From: a virus
Virus record (IMG/VR): IMGVR_UViG_3300021197_001663
Span: 1-35,834 of that record
DNA length: 35,834 nt
Direction: 5' to 3' (one strand)
The notes under the pieces are model-generated. The model searched no databases. It saw only the letters and a list, made by a program, of their open reading frames with translations, and was not told the DNA's origin. A program made the position numbers and the translations under genes. Positions within the stretch are counted from its first letter, which is position 1. Each line of letters opens with the position of its first letter. This document shows positions 23,411 to 30,239 of the stretch, piece by piece.

Positions 23411-23860
23411 TTATAAGGACTTCAGTTGATACTTCACACCGTCAACCTCGACGACCTTACCCTCGCAGGTCTTGGATGCTCGCGGTGTTCCCGTCTTGGA
23501 GCCGTTGCTGTTTTCGAAGTATGTCTCATTACCATCAGAGTCATATTCACGCTTAACCCAGGAGCCGTTGCTGTTTTCGAAGTATGTCTCATTACCATCA
23601 GAGTCATATTCACGCTTAACCCAGAAGCCGCCGCTGGTTTCGTAGTGTGTCAAATTCCCCGCTGAGACATACTCACGTTTACACCAGTAGCTGTCGCTGT
23701 TTTCGTAGTATGTCAAATTCCCCGCTGAGTCATACTCATGCTTACGCCAGTAGCCGTCGCTGGTTTCGTAGTATGTCACGTGACCCGCTTCATCTCTGAT
23801 CTCGATTGGGAATGTAAACGCAACTCTCATTTCCTTATATACTTCACTTAGTTTTTTCAT
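23411..23860 (-). CDS. YD/YEN-type 21-residue repeat protein, five repeats (149 aa)
   Basis: The N-terminus MKKLSEVYKEMRVAFTFPIE is followed by five tandem 21-residue units of the form EYDSDGNETYFENSNGSWVKR, then a fixed tail with CEGKVVEVDGVKYQLKSL. The units resemble the short beta-strand repeats of RHS/YD type and probably stack as a small beta-sheet. The family is familiar to me from environmental phages, but its function is unknown. Two paralogues (26958-27344 and 27459-27779) have four and three units, with identical ends, so repeat number is what varies. The gene is bracketed by hairpin copies 1 and 2, and its leader AAACTACA-ATG is identical in all three. Confidence 0.78.
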   Translation of the reverse strand: MKKLSEVYKEMRVAFTFPIEIRDEAGHVTYYETSDGYWRKHEYDSAGNLTYYENSDSYWCKREYVSAGNLTHYETSGGFWVKREYDSDGNETYFENSNGSWVKREYDSDGNETYFENSNGSKTGTPRASKTCEGKVVEVDGVKYQLKSL

Positions 23861-23884
23861 TGTAGTTTATTAGTTTTTGTTTAC

Positions 23885-23971
23885 GTGTTGCTTGAAAGAA
23901 TATCAAACACCACATGGCAACCCGCCGATTTAATTGGCGATTAAACCGACGGGCTGAGTATGTGGGGTTTA
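23885..23971 (-). repeat. Repeated intergenic hairpin, copy 2
   Basis: Same element as copy 1, between the genes starting at 23860 and ending at 23998. The stem has left arm CCCGCCGATTTAAT and right arm ATTAAACCGACGGG on the plus strand. The two non-Watson-Crick positions become G-U pairs only in the minus-strand RNA. Confidence 0.9.
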
Positions 23972-23997
23972 GTTATGCTAGGCGTTGGGTTGAGGTG

Positions 23998-25476
23998 CTA
24001 TAATTTAAAAGCCCCTCTCGAACCTAAGCCCTTGTAGTTGTCAATCCAATCCACCCCCTTGTCGGGTTGGTGCGATGCGTAGTACATCCACGCCGTGACT
24101 TCCTCACCTGAGTCGAGGGTGATGGTTGTCTCCTTTCGGTGGTAATGGGTGGGAACTCCCTCAAGGCAGTCCAGCCCCGCCCACGTCTTACCACTCGATG
24201 GTTTGAATACATCCACCACTAGGTTGTGTCCGTCCTTATGCTCCCCCTCGTAGACATAGGGGATGCCGAAGTCCGCCATGCGGAGTTTCTGTGCAGTCCT
24301 CCCACTACCTACGAAGCTAGACTTATCCCCACCGAGATGATGGTAATGATTACCTTGCCCATTCTTTAGAGTTCCATACACCGCAACCAATTCATTGTTT
24401 GAGGGTAGGCTCTCATTAGCAGGGGAAGTGATGTAGTCATCATACTCATCATACTCATCATACTCATCCACTCTACCACTCCTTGATGGTGCTGAATTGG
24501 CATCATACACATCGTAACCACACAGGCTCGTTCGCCTGTCTAGCTCGGTGTAATACTCTTCCAACGCGTCGGTGGCATCAGGCGATAGAGGTTTGTTGAG
24601 GTGGACGGTTTCGAGTTGATCAATCATGTCGATCAACTCGGTGTCATTTAGGTTGAGCGCAGGCTCATACTTAAACTCCTCATTGAACTGGAGCAATTGT
24701 CTATCATCCATCCGAAGGTCAGGATCTTCCACAGTTAGTGCCTTCTGTGATGCAGACGTATCATCGATTGCATTTTCGTAGGGGTAGTCATTCCTATCTA
24801 GGAACTCATCCATGGAATCCCCGTCTAGTAGGGAGTCCCGCAGAGACTGATCCTCATCGGTGTATTTCCAATACGTTCCCGTATTGTCATACCAGCCGTG
24901 CCTACCGAAGTAATCCGCGTCCTCCTCACCATCATCAACAACGTCGAACCCACATGGGTATTGCTTGCTTGAACCATACCCATACTGAGCATAGGACGTG
25001 CGGAAGCAATTGTCCTTGGAGTAGTAGACACCTTTACGTTTGTGCCACTTACCGTATCGCCTAACCCGTAGGTTGTGGGAGACCACGGCAAACCTAGTGT
25101 CAGTCATTGACAGTAGTTTAGCCCAATGTTTCTCTGGTGTATCCTCTAGGTATTCTGCCACCACGCGGGTGTCAGACTTTTTCTTAGTCCCTAAGGTGGG
25201 GACAGTACCATTCGAGAACAGCCATCCCTTAGAGAAGGGAGCGGGGTGCATGTTCTCTTCGTTGATTGCACCCTGTGTAGCATACCTGAAGTGTGCTACA
25301 TATGGCCGTGGCATGTGGAGTAGACTCTCAGCACGCTGGTAGTCAGCCGTTTTGATTGTCTCTCCATCATCGAGGAACGTGATCCCAAACCCATCTTGAT
25401 TGATGAGCATGGCGTTGTCGATGTACTTCTGTGGTATTGTCTGGTTTGCTTTTGGTTTGTATATAATTAAGCACAT
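23998..25476 (-). CDS. Fusion of class II glutamine amidotransferase and gamma-glutamylcyclotransferase (492 aa)
   Basis: The N-terminal domain (about 1-150) starts MCLIIYKPKANQ and has INQDGFGITF, PYVAHFRYAT and FSNGTV. This is the Ntn-hydrolase glutaminase fold, in which Cys2, exposed after Met removal, is the nucleophile releasing ammonia from glutamine. The C-terminal domain (about 363-470) has VAVYGTLKNG and LDCLEGVPTHYHRKE, the gamma-glutamylcyclotransferase (AIG2/GGCT) fold with candidate catalytic E439, which releases 5-oxoproline from gamma-glutamyl amines. A Tyr/Asp-rich linker with a DEY triplet repeat joins them. The start at 25476 is fixed by the Cys2 requirement; it overlaps the upstream amidoligase end by 10 nt. 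Flanking amidoligases suggest one pathway making and trimming gamma-glutamyl or amide-linked products. Confidence 0.8.
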   Translation of the reverse strand: MCLIIYKPKANQTIPQKYIDNAMLINQDGFGITFLDDGETIKTADYQRAESLLHMPRPYVAHFRYATQGAINEENMHPAPFSKGWLFSNGTVPTLGTKKKSDTRVVAEYLEDTPEKHWAKLLSMTDTRFAVVSHNLRVRRYGKWHKRKGVYYSKDNCFRTSYAQYGYGSSKQYPCGFDVVDDGEEDADYFGRHGWYDNTGTYWKYTDEDQSLRDSLLDGDSMDEFLDRNDYPYENAIDDTSASQKALTVEDPDLRMDDRQLLQFNEEFKYEPALNLNDTELIDMIDQLETVHLNKPLSPDATDALEEYYTELDRRTSLCGYDVYDANSAPSRSGRVDEYDEYDEYDDYITSPANESLPSNNELVAVYGTLKNGQGNHYHHLGGDKSSFVGSGRTAQKLRMADFGIPYVYEGEHKDGHNLVVDVFKPSSGKTWAGLDCLEGVPTHYHRKETTITLDSGEEVTAWMYYASHQPDKGVDWIDNYKGLGSRGAFKL

Positions 25477-26831
25477 AATGTTGTTTCTTGTGTTGTTTCT
25501 TGTGTTGTTTCTTGTGTTGTTACAGGTGTGTTTCTCTCCCCTGCTACGAGTGTGGCACCGCCATCGGCGACCCACTCTGAGATGTCTAAGTGTAGTTCAC
25601 GTAGTTCCACGTATCGCTGGAACTTGTAAGCCAGATCACGGATCATGGCTCGCTTGCAGGGATCAGGATACATGGTGCGTAGGATCTTCCGTGTGCGTCT
25701 CATCAAACCGTTGAAGGACAACTTGTGATGAACACACCACATGATTTCCTTGAACAGCAAGAACCGCCGCCATAAGGTAACACCATTAGTGACCCGCGAT
25801 ACTACGCGGAACTCTATCATCCCACCCCCCTTGTTTTTTATGGCGGGGTAGGTCGACCCCGCCCCCACGTCAAGGCGTATGTTGCCCGCACAGAAGCCGT
25901 TTTTAAGGCGACCTCGGTATAGGGCGTATATCAGTCCCACGTAGGGACGGATCGCTTCTATAGTTAACCCTTCACCGCGGACATTGACATGCCCCCCGCA
26001 ACTCCCGTCGGTTGGCGAGTTGACGAGCGGTGATCGGTCAATATCACTCTTCAGCCGCCCCCCCATATTGAGGGAGTAAGCATTAGTAATACCTTCGACA
26101 CCACATGACGAGTCCGTCTCCCACCCTGCGAAGAGCGGTTGCTCATCAACGGGGTCACCTTCATCGTGGCACCCATCGACGCTGTTCTTCTCAACCTCGA
26201 AGCCTATCGTGTAACTGTCGAACACTTTGTGGTATTCAGGGTTGGGGAGGTATTTCTCTCCGAACCACATTTTCGGGTGGTTCTGATACACCGCCACATT
26301 AGGGGAGCAGTGGTATTCGTTTATCCTGTCGTGCTCGCCGTCAGCACGGGGGTAGTCATCCTCGTGGTAATACTCTTCGTGCCCTTCGTGGTACTGGTAA
26401 TCATCATCCTCGGTGAAGACGTAGATACTCCTTGACTCCACCCATACACAATCCTCGTCCAACGCGTATCGGGAAGTTTCGTCGTATATTTCTACGAGTT
26501 GGTGGTGACCGTCGAGTTCGTACCCCACTACCCCATCGTAGTAGGTTTCCACTGGGACGCAATCGTCACGGTGGGCTACGTACCCATCAAGGTGGGTGTA
26601 CATGGCATCATCGTCTTCGATGAGTTCGCCGTTGTGATCCCACACGAGGTCACCTATGTCATCGTCTACATAGACTACATCGTCCCCATCACGGTGGGTG
26701 GCGTGTTCTACGTCATCCTTATGCCCCCACTCACCCTTGGCGTGACCGTGGGTGATTCGGTAGCAGTCGTTTTCTTCTTGTGAATTACCGAGGTAATCCA
26801 CAACCATCTCTGTTTCTTTTTCTGTTTTCAT
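25467..26831 (-). CDS. Amidoligase-like protein 2 with acidic N-terminal repeats (454 aa)
   Basis: The C-terminal domain has IGFEVEKN (E212, E214), GWETDSSCGVEG, CGGHVN (H281), ALYRGRL and MIEFRVVSRV, the same ordered motifs as the protein at 21717-23297; it should form amide bonds with ATP. The N-terminal 180 residues are extremely rich in Asp, Glu, His and Tyr (VVYVDDDIGDLVWD, then HEGHEEYYHEDD), arranged as loose beta repeats; metal or cation binding is conceivable. The C-terminus ends TTQE three times, encoded by a 12-bp repeat that also forms the leader of the next gene (ATG at 25476). The start at 26831 (MKTEKE) matches the MKTEN starts of neighbouring genes. Confidence 0.75.
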   Translation of the reverse strand: MKTEKETEMVVDYLGNSQEENDCYRITHGHAKGEWGHKDDVEHATHRDGDDVVYVDDDIGDLVWDHNGELIEDDDAMYTHLDGYVAHRDDCVPVETYYDGVVGYELDGHHQLVEIYDETSRYALDEDCVWVESRSIYVFTEDDDYQYHEGHEEYYHEDDYPRADGEHDRINEYHCSPNVAVYQNHPKMWFGEKYLPNPEYHKVFDSYTIGFEVEKNSVDGCHDEGDPVDEQPLFAGWETDSSCGVEGITNAYSLNMGGRLKSDIDRSPLVNSPTDGSCGGHVNVRGEGLTIEAIRPYVGLIYALYRGRLKNGFCAGNIRLDVGAGSTYPAIKNKGGGMIEFRVVSRVTNGVTLWRRFLLFKEIMWCVHHKLSFNGLMRRTRKILRTMYPDPCKRAMIRDLAYKFQRYVELRELHLDISEWVADGGATLVAGERNTPVTTQETTQETTQETTLCA

Positions 26832-26870
26832 TTTACTTTTTGTGTTGTTTGCCAAATGTCTTGGCGAGTA

Positions 26871-26957
26871 GTGCTTGAAAGAATATCAAACACCACATTG
26901 CAACCCGCCGATTTAATTGGCGATTAAACCGACGGGCTGAGTATGTGGGGTTTATTA
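26871..26957 (-). repeat. Repeated intergenic hairpin, copy 3
   Basis: Between the repeat-protein gene ending at 26958 and the amidoligase gene starting at 26831. The stem variant is CCCGCCGATTTAAT, as in copy 2. The sequence on the leader side diverges after GTGCTTGAAAG, so conservation stops where the leader begins. Confidence 0.9.
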
Positions 26958-27344
26958 TTATAAGGACTTCAGTTGATACTTCACACCGTCAACCTCGACG
27001 ACCTTACCCTCGCAGGTCTTGGATGCTCGCGGTGTTTCCCTCTTAGAGCCTCGGCTGTTTTCGTAGTATGTCTCATTGCCTGTTGAGTCATACTCATGCT
27101 TACGCCAGTAGCCGTCGCTGTTTTCGTAGTATGTCTCGTTACCATCAGAGTCATACTCACTCTTGCGCCAGTAGCTGTCGCTGTTTTCGTAGTATGTCCC
27201 ATTACCATCAGAGTCATACTCAAACTTATGCCAGTAGCCGTCGCTGGTTTCGTAGTATGTCACGTGACCCGCTTCATCTCTGATCTCGATTGGGAATGTA
27301 AATGCAACTCTCATTTCCTTATATACTTCACTTAGTTTTTTCAT
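26958..27344 (-). CDS. YD/YEN-type repeat protein, four repeats (128 aa)
   Basis: Same N-terminus (MKKLSEVYKEMRVAFTFP) and C-terminus (CEGKVVEVDGVKYQLKSL) as the 149-residue paralogue, with four 21-residue units between them (EYDSDGNETYYENSDGYWRK type). Near-identical ends with varying internal unit count suggest recent duplication and unit gain or loss by recombination. Bracketed by hairpin copies 3 and 4. Function unknown; the small beta-repeat build suggests a binding protein. Confidence 0.78.
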   Translation of the reverse strand: MKKLSEVYKEMRVAFTFPIEIRDEAGHVTYYETSDGYWHKFEYDSDGNGTYYENSDSYWRKSEYDSDGNETYYENSDGYWRKHEYDSTGNETYYENSRGSKRETPRASKTCEGKVVEVDGVKYQLKSL

Positions 27345-27368
27345 TGTAGTTTATTAGTTTTTGTTTAC

Positions 27369-27458
27369 GTGTTGCTTGAAAGAATATCAAACACCACATG
27401 GCAACCCATCGGTTTAATTGGCGATTAAACCGACGGGCTGTGGATGTGGGGTTTATTA
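27369..27458 (-). repeat. Repeated intergenic hairpin, copy 4
   Basis: Between the two adjacent repeat-protein genes. The stem variant is CCCATCGG/CCGACGGG (G-U in the minus-strand RNA). The internal-loop side reads CTGTGG where other copies have CTGAGT, so change is tolerated in the loop but not in the stem. Confidence 0.9.
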
Positions 27459-27779
27459 TTATAAGGACTTCAGTTGATACTTCACACCGTCAACCTCGAC
27501 GACCTTACCCTCGCAGGTCTTGGATGCTCGCGGTGTTCCCTTCTTACAGCCGCTGCTGTCTTCGGAGTATGTCTCATTGCCTGTTGAGTCATACTCATGC
27601 TTACGCCAGTAGCCGTCGCTGGTTTCGTAGTATGTCACGTGACCCGCTGAGTCATACTCATGCTTACGCCAGCCGTCGCTGGTTTCGTAGTATGTCACGT
27701 GACCCGCTTCATCTCTGATCTCGATTGGGAATGTAAATGCAACTCTCATTTCCTTATATACTTCACTTAGTTTTTTCAT
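27459..27779 (-). CDS. YD/YEN-type repeat protein, three repeats (106 aa)
   Basis: The third paralogue, with the same start (MKKLSEVYKEMRVAFTFP) and end (CEGKVVEVDGVKYQLKSL) but only three units; the first unit lacks one residue (SDGWRKH instead of SDGYWRKH). The 5' leader is identical to those of the other two genes. It directly follows hairpin copy 5 and precedes copy 4. Together with the 128-residue neighbour it looks like a tandem duplication of a hairpin-plus-gene module. Confidence 0.76.
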   Translation of the reverse strand: MKKLSEVYKEMRVAFTFPIEIRDEAGHVTYYETSDGWRKHEYDSAGHVTYYETSDGYWRKHEYDSTGNETYSEDSSGCKKGTPRASKTCEGKVVEVDGVKYQLKSL

Positions 27780-27803
27780 TGTAGTTTATTAGTTTTTGTT
27801 TAC

Positions 27804-27893
27804 GTGTTGCTTGAAAGAATATCAAACAGCACATGGCAACCCGTCGGTTTAATTGGCGATTAAACCGACGGGCTGAGTATGTGGGGTTTATTA
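27804..27893 (-). repeat. Repeated intergenic hairpin, copy 5
   Basis: The fully Watson-Crick version of the inner stem (CCCGTCGGTTTAAT with ATTAAACCGACGGG). It lies between the genes at 27894 (stop) and 27779 (start). Confidence 0.9.
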
Positions 27894-28154
27894 TTATACG
27901 GGAGTGACTTTGAACCACTCCCCTTTATGTTGGGTATTATTATTATTATTTCCCATGTCTCCCCCTTGGTTTAGGGGGCGGATTACCAATGTCAAGTTTG
28001 AATTGACAAATATTAGGCGGGGCTGATCCCCGTTCATGTTCCCTGATTCGAGGATCATGTCCAATGAATCGGGAATCAAGGTGCGGGTTGAGGATTCAAA
28101 GATAACTCCACTGGTGAAGTTACCTTTGCGGAGAGTTGTGATGATACATTCCAT
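27894..28154 (-). CDS. Small hypothetical protein (86 aa)
   Basis: Reads MECIITTLRKGNFTSGVIFESSTRTLIPDSLDMILE, a beta-rich half (PRLIFVNSNLTLVIRPL), then GGDMGNNNNNTQHKGEWFKVTPV. The Asn run comes from an ATT triplet stretch on the plus strand and may vary in length. No family is recognised; an Arc/MetJ-like or immunity-type small beta protein cannot be told apart here. It ends at hairpin copy 5. Confidence 0.55.
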   Translation of the reverse strand: MECIITTLRKGNFTSGVIFESSTRTLIPDSLDMILESGNMNGDQPRLIFVNSNLTLVIRPLNQGGDMGNNNNNTQHKGEWFKVTPV

Positions 28155-28166
28155 GACGTTATGAAT

Positions 28167-28358
28167 TTAGAATGCAAGCACCATAACAAATATGGCATAC
28201 ACCATCGCAAGGATGAATACCGCCGTGAATGAATCCCGAATCACGATCCAACACCAACGATTAAAGGTGAAGGATTCGGGGTTCAGGGTTAAGAGGTTCA
28301 CCATCATGACCCCGATAAAGATCGCGGTGGTGAAGATTATTATTGTAGCGTTGATCAT
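28167..28358 (-). CDS. Small two-pass membrane protein (63 aa)
   Basis: Two hydrophobic helices (residues about 4-25, INATIIIFTTAIFIGVMMVN, and about 40-62, SFTAVFILAMVYAIFVMVLA) flank a short polar loop with NPESFTFNRW. Size and topology fit small phage membrane effectors such as holin-like or superinfection-exclusion proteins, but no lysis enzyme is adjacent and the role is open. A mirror ORF on the plus strand also looks hydrophobic, which is expected of such composition; the minus frame matches the direction of all neighbours. Confidence 0.5.
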   Translation of the reverse strand: MINATIIIFTTAIFIGVMMVNLLTLNPESFTFNRWCWIVIRDSFTAVFILAMVYAIFVMVLAF

Positions 28359-28413
28359 TTTCTTATTTTATTTTCTGGTTTTAGTTTGGTAGTTCGGATT
28401 GGATTAGGTAGGG

Positions 28414-29001
28414 TTAGACATAGAACACAAGGTAATCATGTACATCAAGGATGGCGGGGTCTAAGCCTGTAATTTCCAGCAGGGTGCTGGGGTCTTCATC
28501 CACATGGGCAGTATCAATGATGATGTCCGTGCCGTGGATGTTCATGTATCCAGAGTCTTGAAAGGAATCTATGAGGATGTTCAAGGTTCTGGGTTCAGAC
28601 AAGCGGATGATCACTGTCTTGGCGGTGCGTTGCACTTCGTTGTTGTGGTCGGATTGGATCATTTCTTCTAGGTAGTCTCCCGACTTAGCGAGATCGGCTT
28701 CGTCATACACCATGTAGCTGAGGTGCTTACGTAGCACAGGCACTTCATCGGCTGGCACTTCCTCAACCCCGCCAACTCGATAGGCAAATGACCAGTCGGG
28801 TTCATTACACCATTGGTGTTTGTCCCAAGAGTCTCTGTTCCATTGGAGTTCGTCGGGGTTGTGCGACTCAGCGTAACAGGCATAGTGCCACGCGGTTTCT
28901 GAGTCGGGGGCATGGACTAGCTTACTGTTATGTTTCTCGTGGTCTCCTGATCGAATCTCAACAGTGACGACGTAGGTCTTGTAGTTTTTATTTGGTTTCA
29001 T
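28414..29001 (-). CDS. Hypothetical protein (195 aa)
   Basis: Begins MKPNKNYKTYVVTVEIRSGDHEKHNSK and has APDSETAWHYACYAESHN, a typical edge of small phage proteins with an alpha/beta fold, then VRTAK-like and TVIIRLSEPRTLNILIDSFQDSGYM strands. The C-terminus is acidic (HVDEDPSTLLEITGLDPAIL). No catalytic motif is seen and no family is recognised. The leader is A/C-rich with no Shine-Dalgarno. No hairpin copy precedes or follows it directly. Confidence 0.65.
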   Translation of the reverse strand: MKPNKNYKTYVVTVEIRSGDHEKHNSKLVHAPDSETAWHYACYAESHNPDELQWNRDSWDKHQWCNEPDWSFAYRVGGVEEVPADEVPVLRKHLSYMVYDEADLAKSGDYLEEMIQSDHNNEVQRTAKTVIIRLSEPRTLNILIDSFQDSGYMNIHGTDIIIDTAHVDEDPSTLLEITGLDPAILDVHDYLVFYV

Positions 29002-29036
29002 GGTAGTGTTGTTATTGGTTTTGGTTTTAGTTTGGT

Positions 29037-29246
29037 CTATTCCTCCGAGTGACAGTAGTCAGTGTATCTCTGAAGCTGGGCATCCGTTAGCGTGTTCTTG
29101 GCGGAGTCATCGTGGAACTGGTTGGTATTAGTCTCATCGATGCACACGATGGTGATGATGTGATCTGCCATAGTCTCACAGATTTCCTCCATGAACTCTT
29201 TGGCATGTGCTCCTGTGGGATCGGCAATGTCTAGTATATATCTCAT
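29037..29246 (-). CDS. Small hypothetical protein (69 aa)
   Basis: Begins MRYILDIADPTGAHAKEFMEEICETMADHIITIVCIDETNTN and ends DAQLQRYTDYCHSEE, an acidic alpha/beta protein without recognised family. The start at 29246 is chosen because the upstream ATG at 29336 would translate part of hairpin copy 6 and a Lys/Gln/Asn-rich leader. It is the first gene downstream of copy 6. Confidence 0.55.
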   Translation of the reverse strand: MRYILDIADPTGAHAKEFMEEICETMADHIITIVCIDETNTNQFHDDSAKNTLTDAQLQRYTDYCHSEE

Positions 29247-29295
29247 AGTATTATTGTTTTGGTTTCGGTTTGGTTTTGGTTTTTGTTTTTGTTTT

Positions 29296-29380
29296 GCGTT
29301 GCTTGACAGAATATCAAACAGCACATTGCAACCCATCGGTTTAATTGGCGATTAAACCGACGGGCTGAGTATGTGATGTT
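29296..29380 (-). repeat. Repeated intergenic hairpin, copy 6
   Basis: Between the gene ending at 29379 and the gene starting at 29246. The outer arm differs from copies 1-5 (AAACAGCACAT with ATGTGATGTT) and the block reads GCTTGACAG instead of GCTTGAAAG; copy 7 shares both changes, so copies 6 and 7 form a subgroup. Confidence 0.88.
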
Positions 29381-29642
29381 ATGGGAGCTTGCGGTATTTC
29401 CGCACAAGCCCCAGCTTCCTCCGAGCTGGTGCCGATGCTCGCTGGAATGTCTCCCAGCTTTTTCCCGCATATTTAATGCGGAGATTTTTGATCCTTTCAC
29501 AAGGATCGAAAAACTCCGTTGGGTGAACTCCTAACACGGGGTTTAGGACATTGTGTCCTAGTATCTCGGCAGTTCCGTCGCCGAAAAGTTTTATGGCTAC
29601 TTCACCCAGCGAAGGGTGATTAATTGTGTTTTCTGTTTTCAT
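29379..29642 (-). CDS. Small basic hypothetical protein (87 aa)
   Basis: Begins MKTENTINHPSLGEVAIKLFGDGTAEILGHNVLNPVLGVHP and ends with a strongly basic helix (SAPARRKLGLVRKYRKLP). No family is recognised. The basic tail could contact nucleic acid. The stop overlaps the edge of hairpin copy 6 by two bases and hairpin copy 7 lies upstream, so this gene is one hairpin-bounded unit of the block. Confidence 0.6.
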   Translation of the reverse strand: MKTENTINHPSLGEVAIKLFGDGTAEILGHNVLNPVLGVHPTEFFDPCERIKNLRIKYAGKSWETFQRASAPARRKLGLVRKYRKLP

Positions 29643-29668
29643 GGTAGTATTGTTTTTGTTTTTGTTTA

Positions 29669-29755
29669 CGTGTTGCTTGACAGAATATCAAACAGCACAT
29701 TGCAACCCGCCGATTTAATTGGCGATTAAACCGACGGGCTGAGTATGTGATGTTT
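29669..29755 (-). repeat. Repeated intergenic hairpin, copy 7
   Basis: Between the peptidase-like gene ending at 29754 and the gene starting at 29642. It has the CCCGCCGATTTAAT stem variant (two G-U pairs in the minus-strand RNA) and the GCTTGACAG block of copy 6. Confidence 0.88.
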
Positions 29756-30164
29756 ACTTAAGCCACACCGCTTTGATGTCAAGCACCTTGCGGCGGTCTC
29801 TTTTGCGGGGGGCAGTGTCAATGATGGTCTCCCCCGTGTTGGAGAGGAGAAGCATGTGTCCTGATACATGAATCAGGTAACAGGATGCAGGTGGGTCTTG
29901 CATCTTGCGGATGCTGGTGCGGATGCCCCCAACCGTAGCACCCTTGGGGATGCTGGACTTGCGGGAACGGACTGCGAACCCGTGACGGCGGAGGACGCCG
30001 TAAGTTGCGTTGGCTTTGCTCCGCACAGTCCACGTGGACTGATACTGCGAAGGGTGGATGCCTAGCTTTGCGAGGCAGGCAGATACGCATATCCCCTTGT
30101 GGGACTTGGTGCGCTCCTCGTGGTGGGCAAGATATGCCAGCCCATTATTAATTTGAATGTTCAT
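29754..30164 (-). CDS. Putative papain-like cysteine peptidase or related thiol enzyme (136 aa)
   Basis: The order C26 (SHKGICVSACLAKLG), H103 (CYLIHVSGHMLLLSN) and D116 (GETIIDTAP) matches the Cys-His-Asp triad of small papain-like/C39-like enzymes. The Cys starts a helix, the His sits on the SGHMLLL strand, and the next strand carries the Asp. The size is at the lower limit for the fold. Stand-alone phage members could cut host or virion proteins, or act as amidases or transpeptidases on gamma-glutamyl or peptide substrates, which would suit the amidoligase/GGCT genes downstream. That link is inference. The start at 30164 has an A-rich leader. Confidence 0.58.
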   Translation of the reverse strand: MNIQINNGLAYLAHHEERTKSHKGICVSACLAKLGIHPSQYQSTWTVRSKANATYGVLRRHGFAVRSRKSSIPKGATVGGIRTSIRKMQDPPASCYLIHVSGHMLLLSNTGETIIDTAPRKRDRRKVLDIKAVWLK

Positions 30165-30181
30165 TGTTTTTTTTTTGCTTT

Positions 30182-30239
30182 ACGTTGAACCCATCGGTTT
30201 AATTGGTGATTAAACCGATGGGCTGAGTATGTGATGTTT
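30182..30239 (-). repeat. Repeated intergenic hairpin, copy 8 (truncated)
   Basis: The inner stem is complete, with a compensatory change: CCCATCGG pairs fully with CCGATGGG, where other copies have ...GACGGG. The outer arm on the leader side and the GCTTGAAAG block are missing. A further degenerate stem (GGTTTAATTGGCGATTAAATC) lies near 30748-30768 in the leader of the next gene. Confidence 0.85.

Noticed and set aside
23321-30239. Repeated hairpins as a CRISPR array
   Set aside because: Spacing ranges from about 300 to nearly 3000 bp, whole genes lie between copies, and the repeats are long palindromes with leader blocks.
23321-30239. Repeated hairpins as further attC sites
   Set aside because: They have an internal loop of similar size (5 and 6 nt), but no AAC/GTT core next to it, no one-sided single-base bulges and no matched variable boxes between neighbours.
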